In this document: piece by piece, positions 16,318-24,440 of the stretch | Layout: every line of letters begins with the position of its first letter | Numbering within the stretch: the stretch's first letter is position 1 | DNA from: Staphylococcus xylosus NJ | GTDB lineage: Bacteria; Bacillota; Bacilli; Staphylococcales; Staphylococcaceae | Length of the DNA stretch: 64,000 nucleotides | Direction of reading: 5' to 3' | NCBI RefSeq assembly: GCF_000338275.1 | Contig: NZ_ANMR01000020.1 | Span: 30,798-94,797, forward strand | Position numbers and translations under genes: made by a program | The notes under the pieces: generated by a model | The model's database searches: none | Told to the model about the DNA's origin: nothing | Seen by the model: only the letters and a program-made list of their open reading frames with translations

Positions 16318-17358
16318 TTAATAACTGGCAAAGGTCAAATCAGTGTCTATATGTCCATAAAGGGCATGAATATCTAGTGACTGTCCGTTTAGCCATTGTT
16401 GAAAATCAATTACTGCAGGTGTGTTATTTTCACCTAAAGTCATGTACGCTTTAAGTGACTGTGGTTCATACATAGTTGTATGAATTGTACCAGACCAACT
16501 TTTAAATAATTTACTATATATTTCAAATTCTGGATTATTAAATAATTCAAATGCGTGCATTTTATCCAGGCCATTCGGTGTTTGTTTTAAAAGTCTATCT
16601 AAACGTTCTTTAGACTCTTTTGTATAGTTTCTATTTTCATGAGTTAGCAATTTGAAATGGTTCGTACATGTATGATCATACCTTACATCAAGTGATCTAG
16701 GAGAAACCTCGATTATGGCGTGATTTAAGTGCTTATCCATGACAATATAGCTAAATGAACTTCTATGTGGAATTTCTTTCAATAATTGAATTGCCTCTGG
16801 TACGTCTTTACAATATTGTAAAATGAGTCTGCCAATCATATAGCATACGAAGCCATCGCCTGGATGTTTTCTATGCATAAAGTTATACCCCATAGATAGT
16901 CCAGCTTCATTCATACCATCCATTCTACCAGTCACACGAGATGTTGGACCAATTTGTGCTAGACCTCCATCATTTGGTTGGAAAAGCTGATAACGACCAT
17001 CATAAGTTGCAGGGTGATAGTCATAATTTCTTACCATGTAGTCTTGTCCTAAATACACCGTACAGCCACTATTTTTTAGTGGTGTAAAACGATAGTGTGC
17101 AAAGTTTAATATCATTTGATTTGTTGGTAGATTAAGGACTTCTTGCATACCTCTGATTTCTTCCCAAATTTGAGGTGCGTAGGTTTGGAAGATATCATAT
17201 GTTTCCTTTATGTGGATATCGAAACGAGGCATACGTTTTTTCCATTCTTTTTCTCTATTTTTTAATAATGGTGTTTGTTGCATCCATTGAGCAGTTTGTA
17301 CACCTAAATCAAAATGTGACCCGCGGTGAGTTAATATATCTGTTTTTACTTTTTGCAT
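16318..17358 (-). CDS. C45-family autoproteolytic acyltransferase/hydrolase (Ntn fold)
   Basis: A 346-residue protein of the penicillin-acyltransferase-like (C45) branch of Ntn hydrolases. The nucleophile after self-cleavage would be Cys99 in LKNSGCTVYLG, with DYMVRNYDYHP just after it supplying the conserved Arg and Asp, and GRMDGMNEAGLSMGYNF the oxyanion region. Older annotations call such staphylococcal proteins choloylglycine hydrolase-like. The enzyme should hydrolyse or transfer an acyl amide, but the substrate is unknown. AGGAG precedes the ATG at 17358. No signal peptide is present. Confidence 0.78.
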   Translation of the reverse strand: MQKVKTDILTHRGSHFDLGVQTAQWMQQTPLLKNREKEWKKRMPRFDIHIKETYDIFQTYAPQIWEEIRGMQEVLNLPTNQMILNFAHYRFTPLKNSGCTVYLGQDYMVRNYDYHPATYDGRYQLFQPNDGGLAQIGPTSRVTGRMDGMNEAGLSMGYNFMHRKHPGDGFVCYMIGRLILQYCKDVPEAIQLLKEIPHRSSFSYIVMDKHLNHAIIEVSPRSLDVRYDHTCTNHFKLLTHENRNYTKESKERLDRLLKQTPNGLDKMHAFELFNNPEFEIYSKLFKSWSGTIHTTMYEPQSLKAYMTLGENNTPAVIDFQQWLNGQSLDIHALYGHIDTDLTFASY

Positions 17359-17408
17359 AATGTAAAACTCCTATTTTAGTTGTGTAATCTTACAAATTTG
17401 TAACTATA

Positions 17409-17437
17409 TTGTAACCCCACGTTAATTGTATTATACG
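17409..17437 (+). promoter_or_regulatory. Promoter of the 18-residue peptide transcript
   Basis: TTGTAA (17409-17414), 17-bp spacer, TATACG (17432-17437). The expected start near 17444 coincides with the first base of the hairpin 17444-17470. Confidence 0.6.
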
Positions 17438-17443
17438 ATGCTT

Positions 17444-17470
17444 GTCGTTATTATTAAGTATAACAACGAC
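17444..17470 (+). other. Hairpin at the 5' end of the small-peptide transcript
   Basis: GTCGTTATTAT / ATAACAACGAC with one A-C mismatch and a 5-base loop. It would cap the RNA and could protect it from 5'-end decay; it does not include the ribosome binding site, which lies about 30 bases downstream. Confidence 0.55.
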
Positions 17471-17510
17471 GACTGGTTATTTATTTTTAAATTAAAATGA
17501 GGTGATTGCA

Positions 17511-17567
17511 ATGGCAAATTATTATGATACTGTTAGAGATGCAATGAGTACTTGGTGGGGCAAGTAA
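17511..17567 (+). CDS. 18-residue amphipathic peptide, candidate
   Basis: MANYYDTVRDAMSTWWGK, starting at ATG 17511 with GAGGTG seven bases upstream. On a helical wheel M1, Y4, Y5, V8, M12, W15 and W16 fall on one face and the charged residues on the other, a pattern shared with phenol-soluble modulins, although I do not recognise a known PSM. A promoter with a capping hairpin lies upstream and a terminator starts 11 bases after the stop, so the transcript would be about 160 nt and carry only this peptide. Alternatives are a regulatory RNA with an incidental reading frame or another small membrane-active peptide. Confidence 0.5.
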   Translation: MANYYDTVRDAMSTWWGK

Positions 17568-17578
17568 TTGACTAAGCG

Positions 17579-17603
17579 GCTGGGACAAATTAATTGTCTC
17601 AGC
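17579..17603 (+). terminator. Terminator of the small-peptide transcript
   Basis: GCTGGGACAA / TTGTCTCAGC with one G-T pair and a five-base loop, followed by TTTAAG. Second copy of the GGCTGGGACAA repeat hairpin. Confidence 0.7.
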
Positions 17604-17619
17604 TTTAAGTATTATATAG

Positions 17620-17743
17620 AGTTAGTGGGATATTAGCATGAGCGTCAGCCCAGTTAAACTATTTATCCATATTAATTCTAGTGAATTTTGTTGGGGTGGG
17701 ACCGTGAAATATTTTTAAATAAATTAGATTCCTTTCCCACTCC
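17620..17743. repeat. Staphylococcal dispersed intergenic repeat
   Basis: Begins AGTTAGTGGGATATTAGCAT and ends with GGGGTGGGA (17693-17701) pairing with TCCCACTCC (17735-17743), then CTTTTTCT. The first part resembles 46050-46125 and 59316-59395. The terminal hairpin could terminate transcripts. Confidence 0.6.
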
Positions 17744-17888
17744 TTTTTCTAATATGACTAATAAATGTAATCTTTCTAAGAGTTCTGTTATTATTAAAGT
17801 ATTAAAGGTAGTAATTAATATACAGTATTTAATTATAACTTAAAGCATTACTACAATAATATCATATTATTACTATAATAATATTTAA

Positions 17889-17912
17889 ATTAAAGTAGTG
17901 AAAAGTGGGTAT
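17889..17912 (+). promoter_or_regulatory. Possible SigB-type promoter
   Basis: ATTAAA, 12-bp spacer, GGGTAT. The -10 element is identical to the general-stress SigB consensus GGGTAT; the -35 matches GTTTAA at four of six positions. It would give an RNA starting about 70 bases before the small membrane protein gene at 17985. Confidence 0.4.
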
Positions 17913-17984
17913 ATATTTATTGATGCTTTTAAGTATGCTATCATTAATAATGGATATGTTAATAATTTATTGAGGTGAAACAGA

Positions 17985-18155
17985 ATGTGGAATTTTATTA
18001 AAGGTTTATTTAAATTTGTATTCGGTACAATCCTTACTGTATCATTAGCAGCAGGAATTGGTGCAGTTGTGTTCGCTTATATTTTCAAAAAAGACTTTGA
18101 AGATATTGAAAGTAAAACAAAAGAGATTGTTTCAGATATCGAATCTAATAATTAA
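17985..18155 (+). CDS. Small membrane protein (56 residues)
   Basis: Starts at ATG 17985 after TTGAGGTG. The sequence has an N-terminal MWNFIKGLFKF, one hydrophobic helix (FGTILTVSLAAGIGAVVFAYIF) and an acidic/basic C-terminal helix ending in ESNN. A tight hairpin terminator follows. The clean ribosome binding site, helix and terminator make it a real gene. I do not recognise a family; a SigB-like promoter upstream hints at a stress role, which is inference. Confidence 0.75.
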   Translation: MWNFIKGLFKFVFGTILTVSLAAGIGAVVFAYIFKKDFEDIESKTKEIVSDIESNN

Positions 18156-18161
18156 ATTATT

Positions 18162-18187
18162 AATAGAACACTTTAGAGTGTTCTATT
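18162..18187 (+). terminator. Terminator after the 56-residue protein gene
   Basis: Perfect AATAGAACACT / AGTGTTCTATT stem with a 4-base loop followed by a run of T. Confidence 0.9.
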
Positions 18188-18329
18188 TTTTTTATGAATA
18201 TCGGTAGTGATTATTTGATGAGACAATTAGTTGTTCTTTCGTAATAAACATGAGCTTAGTTGAACTCCCCAAAGTTATATTAGTGAAATAAGTCTAAGTA
18301 TGAGATTTTGTAGTATAAGAACTTAGGAG

Positions 18330-18740
18330 TTATGGATTATATGGATTAATGCGAGTGATATCAAAAAGTGATAATTTAATAACTTCTGATTTGTTTAGCG
18401 AATAGCCTTCTAAATACATATGAACCATGTCTATATTCTTAATTTTTAATGTTATGTGTTCTAGCCATCCGGATTGGTAATATTCAATTGTGATATGTTG
18501 TTCTGTATGTAGTGCTTGATGAAGTTGTAAGTTAAGTTCATTCAATTGATCGTCCGATAGTGTTGGGCGATCAATTTTATTTTGATCAATCAAATATTGC
18601 TGTATGGTTTCGAATTGTTCCGGTAAGGTAGCGAAGGGTTGCCATTTAACCATGCCACGACCTTTGGGTATATTTGGATTTAAATATTCTCTAGGGATAT
18701 TTCTATAATCAGTTTCGTTCTTAAATTCTTTCGGAATCAT
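18330..18740 (-). CDS. YolD-like family protein
   Basis: A 136-residue protein with the YolD-like pattern: an N-terminal RNIPREYLNPNIPKGRGMVKWQPFATLPEQFE segment and a C-terminal small beta domain (ITIEYYQSGWLEHITLKIKNIDM, FDITRINPYNP). In Bacillus and phages YolD-like genes often sit before a Y-family polymerase gene (uvrX, umuC type) under SOS control. Here it is alone, but a LexA-type box lies 23 bases before the start, so DNA-damage induction is likely. The biochemical role is unknown. AGAGGTGA precedes the ATG at 18740. Confidence 0.82.
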   Translation of the reverse strand: MIPKEFKNETDYRNIPREYLNPNIPKGRGMVKWQPFATLPEQFETIQQYLIDQNKIDRPTLSDDQLNELNLQLHQALHTEQHITIEYYQSGWLEHITLKIKNIDMVHMYLEGYSLNKSEVIKLSLFDITRINPYNP

Positions 18741-18762
18741 TTTATCACCTCTATATCATTAT

Positions 18763-18776
18763 AGAACATATGTTCG
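18763..18776. promoter_or_regulatory. LexA-type SOS box upstream of the yolD-like gene
   Basis: Reads CGAACATATGTTCT on the minus strand, 13 of 14 with the LexA consensus CGAACRNRYGTTYC, and differs from the box at 9040 by one base. It lies 23 bp before the start codon, where LexA would block the promoter. Confidence 0.8.
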
Positions 18777-18862
18777 ATTTAGTGAAGTGATAATTCATTA
18801 TATTGTATTTGTAATAAATCTCTATTAAAATGAAACTATCATAATATGGAGGGGTTTTCATA

Positions 18863-19903
18863 ATGACGATAGGTTATATCGGTACTTATACAAAAAAAGA
18901 AGGTAAAGGGGTCTACCGTTTCCAACTTGATGAACAAACAGGGAAAATAATTGAAGTTGAAACTGGTTATGAACTAGAAGCCTCAACTTATTTAAATCAA
19001 CATAATTCATTTTTATATGCAATAAATAGAGAGGGCGACAACTGTGGTATCGCTAGTCTTAAAATAGAGGAAGATGGCAAGTTAAGCCTCATTAATAAAT
19101 GTTTAGCGTCAACAGCTGGTACTGGTTGTTATGTTGCAGTATCGCCAGATGGTAAATATATTTTTGAAACTGTTTATGGTGCAGGATTAGCGCGTATATA
19201 TGAAGCAAATCCATATACGGGAGAAATTGTTCGACTTATACAGGAATTAGCGCATGATTTTCCAACTGGTCCGTCAGAGCGACAAGATCATGCACATATT
19301 CATTTTATGGATATTACACCAGATAAAAAATATGTAGTGGCGATGGACTTAGGTACGGACAAATTAGTGACATATGAGTTTGGTGATGAAGGATACAGTG
19401 AATATGCTGTGTTTGATTTTGAACCAGGTGATGGACCTAGACATATTACCTTCCATGAAAATGGTGAATATGCCTATGTAGTTCATGAAATATCAAATAT
19501 TGTAAGTACAGTAAAATATGAAGATGGTAAATTTACAGAAATAGAACGTCATTTGACGATACCAGAAAACTTTGAAGGCGATACAAAATTAGCAGCAGTG
19601 AGATTATCAAAAGATCAAAAATTCTTATATATTAGTAATCGAGGTCACGATAGTATTGCTATTTTCAAAGTAGCTGATGAAGGCGACATGATTTCATTAG
19701 TGGATATTGTATCAAGTGGCGGGGAGTTTCCACGTGATTTTAACATTACTGATTCAGATGATTATTTAGTATGTGCACACCAAGAAGGTGATTATGCACT
19801 TACTGTATTTAGACGTGATAAAGTAACAGGTGAACTAGAAAAAGTAGACGATAAATACACTGCGCCTGAAGGTGTTTGTGTACAGTTTTTAAAAGAAATA
19901 TAA
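18863..19903 (+). CDS. Lactonase family protein (6-phosphogluconolactonase-like, YkgB/Pgl type)
   Basis: A 346-residue seven-bladed beta-propeller of the cycloisomerase-2/lactonase family. Typical segments are [16 protein letters not shown] at the N-terminus, [39 protein letters not shown] and [19 protein letters not shown]. By family it may hydrolyse 6-phosphogluconolactone in the pentose phosphate pathway, but related enzymes act on other lactones, so the substrate is an inference. GGAGGGG precedes the ATG. It is convergent with the aldehyde dehydrogenase gene. Confidence 0.85.
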   Translation: MTIGYIGTYTKKEGKGVYRFQLDEQTGKIIEVETGYELEASTYLNQHNSFLYAINREGDNCGIASLKIEEDGKLSLINKCLASTAGTGCYVAVSPDGKYIFETVYGAGLARIYEANPYTGEIVRLIQELAHDFPTGPSERQDHAHIHFMDITPDKKYVVAMDLGTDKLVTYEFGDEGYSEYAVFDFEPGDGPRHITFHENGEYAYVVHEISNIVSTVKYEDGKFTEIERHLTIPENFEGDTKLAAVRLSKDQKFLYISNRGHDSIAIFKVADEGDMISLVDIVSSGGEFPRDFNITDSDDYLVCAHQEGDYALTVFRRDKVTGELEKVDDKYTAPEGVCVQFLKEI

Positions 19904-19947
19904 AATTGGAAGTTTGTTAAATGACTCAATTACTAACTTAATAACAT

Positions 19948-19989
19948 AAAAATGCGCCTTTCCCAAATGTAATGGGAAGGCGCATTTTT
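19948..19989. terminator. Bidirectional terminator
   Basis: AAAAATGCGCC(T)TTCCCA / TGGGAAGGCGCATTTTT, between convergent genes. Confidence 0.9.
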
Positions 19990-20015
19990 ATGTTATAGAA
20001 CTTTCATAAACAGAG

Positions 20016-21395
20016 TTACTTATTAAAGAAGGTCTTAATATATTTAAATTTACCTTTGTATGGTGGGAACAATAAACTAGATTCAAGTCGAGTTGATTTA
20101 AAAATATATGATTTGTCATGACTAAATGTATCGAAACTGTATTTACCATGGTATTGACCAATACCAGATGCGCCAACACCACCAAATGGTAAGTTTGAAT
20201 TTGCCAATTGCATTAAGGTATCGTTAATTGCGCCCCCACCAAATGATATTTCATTTAATACACGTTCTGTTGCATTTTCATCTTCGCTAAACAAATATAA
20301 ACTTAGCGGTTTAGGTTTGGAACGTATAAAATCAATAGCTTCATCAAAATCATCATACGTAATGATTGGTAAAATAGGACCGAAAATTTCGTCTTCCATT
20401 ATTTTAGCATTAAAAGTAATACCATCTAATAGTGTAGGAGCAATGTACCTTTCATCTTTGTTTGATTTACCACCAAAGGCAATCTCAGCATGATGAATCT
20501 TTAATAAATTATCTAAACGACTAAAGTGTTTATGATTTACAATACGTCCAAAATCAGGGCTTTCCTGAATGTCGTTACCGTAAAATTCGGTAATGGTTTT
20601 TTTTAGCGCAGCGATTAATTCATCCTTCACTTTACGATTCACAAGTATATAGTCAGGAGCAACACAAGTTTGTCCAGCATTTGTAAATTTTCCAAAACTG
20701 ATACGTTCACTTGCGACTTTAATATTTGCTGTTTCATCAACAATTACTGGAGATTTACCGCCAAGTTCTAACGTTACAGGAGTTAAATTTTTACTTGCTG
20801 CTTGATACACAATTTTACCAACTTGTTCGCTACCTGTGAAAAAGATATAGTCAAATGGTAATTGAATTAATGATTGCGTAGTTTCAGCATCACCTTCACA
20901 AATACTAATATATTCAGAATCGAATACATCTTCGATTATATGTTTAATAACTTCTGAGATGTTTGGCGTGAATTCAGAAGGTTTGAGTATGGCAGTATTT
21001 CCAGCTGCTATAGCGCCAATAAGTGGCTCAATTAATAATTGGAAAGGGTAATTAAAAGGTCCAATTATTAAAACTGTGCCATAAGGCTCTTTTAGGATAT
21101 AGCTTTTAGTTGGAAACATATAAATAGGCGTATTGACTTGTTTCCTTTTAGCCCAATTTTTTAGCTCTTTACGAGCATTTTTAATATTTTTTAAAGTGAA
21201 GCCGATTTCTGTAGCATAAGCTTCAACTTTATTCTTACCTAAATCTTTTTGAAAAGCCTCTAATAAGGTGTCTTCATGATTTTTGATACTTTTACCTAAA
21301 AGCTTAAGTTGTTTTCTTCTGAATTTTAAATCTTTAGTAACGTGTGTTTTAAAATATTGAGTACTATTGTGGAAAGTTTGCTCTATTGAATTCAA
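20016..21395 (-). CDS. Aldehyde dehydrogenase
   Basis: A 459-residue NAD(P)-dependent aldehyde dehydrogenase of the short class 3-like type: GPFNYPFQL, FTGSEQVGKIVY, the Glu motif TLELGGKSP, the catalytic Cys in NAGQTCVAPDYI, and the C-terminal LPFGGVGASGIGQYHGKYSFDTFS. It oxidises medium- or long-chain or aromatic aldehydes. Its start is a TTG at 21395 preceded by CTAGGAGGAAT; no better start is seen. The hydrophobic/basic tail may associate with membranes. Confidence 0.92.
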   Translation of the reverse strand: MNSIEQTFHNSTQYFKTHVTKDLKFRRKQLKLLGKSIKNHEDTLLEAFQKDLGKNKVEAYATEIGFTLKNIKNARKELKNWAKRKQVNTPIYMFPTKSYILKEPYGTVLIIGPFNYPFQLLIEPLIGAIAAGNTAILKPSEFTPNISEVIKHIIEDVFDSEYISICEGDAETTQSLIQLPFDYIFFTGSEQVGKIVYQAASKNLTPVTLELGGKSPVIVDETANIKVASERISFGKFTNAGQTCVAPDYILVNRKVKDELIAALKKTITEFYGNDIQESPDFGRIVNHKHFSRLDNLLKIHHAEIAFGGKSNKDERYIAPTLLDGITFNAKIMEDEIFGPILPIITYDDFDEAIDFIRSKPKPLSLYLFSEDENATERVLNEISFGGGAINDTLMQLANSNLPFGGVGASGIGQYHGKYSFDTFSHDKSYIFKSTRLESSLLFPPYKGKFKYIKTFFNK

Positions 21396-21447
21396 ATATA
21401 TTCCTCCTAGTATGATAGATGCGTTTCGTAGGTATAAGTGATAAAAA

Positions 21448-21474
21448 ACTGGAACATATGAACTATGCTCCAGT
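21448..21474 (-). terminator. Terminator of ppaC
   Basis: On the minus strand ACTGGAGCATA / TATGTTCCAGT (one G-T pair) followed by TTTTTTATC. Confidence 0.8.
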
Positions 21475-21544
21475 ATAATGAATTTTTAAATCTAGATATT
21501 TAATTAAAATCACCTTAAAACTGTACTAATTTAAAGGCGTTTTA

Positions 21545-22471
21545 TTAGTTTAAAGCCTCTGTGATTTGTGGAACTACTTGCTTTTTACGTGATACAACAC
21601 CAGGTAAAAATGCAGTATTATTATCAAGCTCTACATTGAAAGCAATGCCAACTTTATCTTTTTCAGCACCAACTACTAAGATTTTAGAGTCGCTATTAAT
21701 AATGTCTGTAACAACTAATACAAATAAATCATATTTTTCATTAGCGCTTACTTCTAACATTTCTTTTTCCAATTCTTCTTGACGTGCAAATACTTCATCA
21801 ATATCAACAGTATTAACTTGTGCGATACGAGTTACATAGTCACCCATGTTGAATGACTTCGCATCCATAGTTAAAATGTCTGTTGCTGATTTTTCTTTAG
21901 TAGAAGCGCCAGCTTTTAACATTTCTAAACCATAAGTTTCTAGGTCAACACCAGCAATTGATTTTAATGCTTCAGCGGCTTTTACATCTTCTTCTGTACA
22001 AGTAGGTGATTTGAACAATAGGCTATCTGAGATAATTGCTGATACCATTAATCCAGCAATCTCTGGTTTGATTTCAAAACCACGTTCTTGATACATTTTG
22101 TATAAAATTGTAGCTGTACAACCAACTGGTTCAGAACGGTAGTATAATGGTGCTGCCGTTTCAAAGTTAGAAATTCTGTGATGGTCGACCACGTGGTGAA
22201 TTGTAGCATCATTAATTGAATCAGCACTTTGTTGGAATTCATTATGGTCTACTAGAATTACTTTTTGATCGGATAAATCATCATTAAGTAACGCTGGTGC
22301 AGTTACATTAAAATGATCTAAAGCATATTGTGTTTCAGGTCCTACTTCGCCTAAACGGTATGCTGTAGCTTCAGTGTTACCTGTTTGTTGTTCGAAATCT
22401 GCCATGATAATAGCAGATGAAATTGCGTCTGTGTCTGGATTTTTATGTCCGAAAATATAAGTTTTTGCCAT
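21545..22471 (-). CDS. ppaC: Manganese-dependent inorganic pyrophosphatase (family II)
   Basis: A 308-residue DHH-family enzyme: metal-binding GHKNPDTDAISSAI at the start, VDHNEF near residue 77, VVDHHRISNF near 98, and the C-terminal DHHA2 domain with SRKKQVVPQ at its end (substrate-binding SRKKQ). It hydrolyses pyrophosphate to phosphate and drives biosynthetic reactions. Length matches the family. AAGGAG precedes the ATG. It lies downstream of the nicotinamidase gene on the same strand and ends at its own terminator. Confidence 0.95.
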   Translation of the reverse strand: MAKTYIFGHKNPDTDAISSAIIMADFEQQTGNTEATAYRLGEVGPETQYALDHFNVTAPALLNDDLSDQKVILVDHNEFQQSADSINDATIHHVVDHHRISNFETAAPLYYRSEPVGCTATILYKMYQERGFEIKPEIAGLMVSAIISDSLLFKSPTCTEEDVKAAEALKSIAGVDLETYGLEMLKAGASTKEKSATDILTMDAKSFNMGDYVTRIAQVNTVDIDEVFARQEELEKEMLEVSANEKYDLFVLVVTDIINSDSKILVVGAEKDKVGIAFNVELDNNTAFLPGVVSRKKQVVPQITEALN

Positions 22472-22526
22472 ATCTAAATTCTCCTTATTTATATAGTTAT
22501 TATTATTCTAGCACGATTTTGCATAG

Positions 22527-23078
22527 TTATTCTACTACAGCACCTAGTGAATTTTTAAAATGATCTAAAGCCCATGCGTGCCCCGAAGGATTAAAGGAAG
22601 CAACCCCACGATGTGAAATAGTTATTGCGTACCCTAGATTATAAGCGCTAATTGCTGAATGAAGCACGCAAATATCTGTACATACTCCGACAAATTCCAA
22701 GTGTGTAATATTTCTCTCTCTTAGCATTAAATCTAAAGAGGTCCCACAGAAAGCATCATAACGTGTTTTATCTAGGTAATGTATGTGATCATTAAACAAA
22801 ATATTTTGATAGATATCATTCACTTTGCCATAGAGTTCTCTACCAACAGTACCAATAATATTATGTGGAGGGAATAAATTACTTTCTGGGTGATATTTAT
22901 TTTCTTCATAATGTAAATCCATCATGAAAAAGATATCGTGTTGCTTTTTATTGTACACTTCAATTCGTTCAACAATATAGTTTTCAATTTGCTGACCTGG
23001 AAGGCCACAAGTTAATTTTCCGTTGTCAGCTACAAAGTCATTCGAGTAGTCAACTACGATTAATGCGCTTTTTTTCAT
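22527..23078 (-). CDS. pncA: Nicotinamidase / isochorismatase-family cysteine hydrolase
   Basis: The start is ATG 23078 (MKKSALIVVDYSNDF), preceded by TTGGGAGTG; upstream in-frame sequence lacks a ribosome binding site. The 183-residue product has the catalytic triad of the isochorismatase fold: Asp in VVDYSNDF, Lys in DKTRYDAF, and Cys in FVGVCTDICVLHSA. It probably converts nicotinamide to nicotinate for NAD salvage; pncB and nadE lie about 5 kb away on the other strand, consistent with this. Another amide substrate cannot be excluded from the motifs alone. Confidence 0.85.
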   Translation of the reverse strand: MKKSALIVVDYSNDFVADNGKLTCGLPGQQIENYIVERIEVYNKKQHDIFFMMDLHYEENKYHPESNLFPPHNIIGTVGRELYGKVNDIYQNILFNDHIHYLDKTRYDAFCGTSLDLMLRERNITHLEFVGVCTDICVLHSAISAYNLGYAITISHRGVASFNPSGHAWALDHFKNSLGAVVE

Positions 23079-23215
23079 AAGATAAAAACACTCCCAATAA
23101 ACAATATAAAAGTAATTATATACTAAGTCGCTCAATCAATAAAGGGAGCGTAAATGCGTTTGAAAGATATCATTTTTGTTTATTATAAAGTAATAGCTGA
23201 GAAAGGAATTAGCAT

Positions 23216-24304
23216 ATGATAATTAATGCAAAACAATTTGGTTTAAAAGGGAAAAGTAAATACGCAGATACAAGAGCGATGCAAAAAGCGCTAAATTATG
23301 CTAAGAAGCATAAACCAACGACTATATTCGTACCAGAAGGTGAGTATCATATACGTAAACCACTGGTTATATATGATTCAACAACGCTGTTACTAGATGA
23401 AGCGGCAGTACTTAAAAGATGTGGAAAAGATACATTGTTGAAAAATGGACGCAGATTTAAATTGTATTATGGGTATAACGGTAATAGTCATATTCACATA
23501 TCTGGTGGGACATTTGATATGAATGGTTTCAAATATCCATATAATAATACAACGGTGTGCATGGGACACGCAGAAGATATTCAGATACAAAATGTAACTT
23601 TTAAAGATGTTGTAGGTGGGCATTGCTTAGATGCATGTGGTGTCAATGGATTATATATCAATAATTGTAAGTTTTTAGGTTTTAGAGATCTAGATGGAAC
23701 TCGTTTTTTCTCTGAAGCAGTTCAGATAGATATACAGGTTCCGGGCGCTTTTCCTAAATTTGGTGCTACTGATGGAACAATTACTAAAAATGTAATTATA
23801 GAGCGCTGTTATTTTGGTGATTCAGATACACCAACAATGCAAAGTTGGAATCGTGCAATTGGCTCACATGCCAGCCGCTATGATCAATATTATCAAAATA
23901 TTCATATCCGCTATAATACATTTGATGGATTGAATCAATACGCACTTACACCGTTGAAATCAAAAAATACTTATATTCATCACAATATATTTAAAAATTG
24001 CGCTGGTGGTATAAGATTTTTAGCAGTTAAAGACGGTAAAAATGCTAAAGACTTAAAAGGTATAGAGCGCGGGACGCAAGCTGGCAGTAATTTAAATATT
24101 TATCAAAATAGTTTCATTGGAGAAATGGATAAAGAATCAATACGCATTCAAAGTTATAACGAGGTTAAACATCAAGCTGTACTTATAGCTGATAATATTT
24201 TTGATCATTCATCCCAAAGTATGCATTTACAAGATATAGAAGCATTACTACTATTTAATAATAAAGGTAGTGATATTAAAATAAGAAAAGTTCGTGTGGA
24301 ATGA
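23216..24304 (+). CDS. Parallel beta-helix (pectate-lyase-like) protein
   Basis: A 362-residue protein with the opening of pectate-lyase superfamily domains ([34 protein letters not shown]) and repeated short strands with Asn/Asp turns ([52 protein letters not shown]), as in right-handed parallel beta-helices of glycoside hydrolase 28 or polysaccharide lyases. No signal peptide or anchor is present, so it seems cytoplasmic, or released in an unusual way. AAAGGA precedes the ATG. The substrate is unknown; a phage-tail-spike-like origin is possible but no phage genes flank it. Confidence 0.75.
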   Translation: MIINAKQFGLKGKSKYADTRAMQKALNYAKKHKPTTIFVPEGEYHIRKPLVIYDSTTLLLDEAAVLKRCGKDTLLKNGRRFKLYYGYNGNSHIHISGGTFDMNGFKYPYNNTTVCMGHAEDIQIQNVTFKDVVGGHCLDACGVNGLYINNCKFLGFRDLDGTRFFSEAVQIDIQVPGAFPKFGATDGTITKNVIIERCYFGDSDTPTMQSWNRAIGSHASRYDQYYQNIHIRYNTFDGLNQYALTPLKSKNTYIHHNIFKNCAGGIRFLAVKDGKNAKDLKGIERGTQAGSNLNIYQNSFIGEMDKESIRIQSYNEVKHQAVLIADNIFDHSSQSMHLQDIEALLLFNNKGSDIKIRKVRVE

Positions 24305-24440
24305 TTATATTTTTGAAATAAAATCATAAATATTCTTTATATAAGTGATTAAAAATGCTAACCCTATTTAAAATATATTATGTTATACTCTAATAAATTA
24401 TTATGAATATTCAGATAATAATTAAAAGGGGGAAGACATT

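Larger units (their letters stand above)
17568..17984. other. Gene-free region with intergenic repeats
   Basis: It holds the terminator at 17579-17603, a staphylococcal intergenic repeat with a GGGGTGGGA...TCCCACTCC hairpin (about 17620-17743), an AT-rich tract of near-palindromic ATAATATCATATTATT units around 17855-17885, and a possible SigB promoter at 17889-17912. Confidence 0.6.

Noticed and set aside
17850..17890. AT-rich near-palindromes as an origin or att site
   Set aside because: Simple ATAATAT-type repeats without DnaA boxes, integrase or flanking direct repeats; low complexity is the simpler reading.
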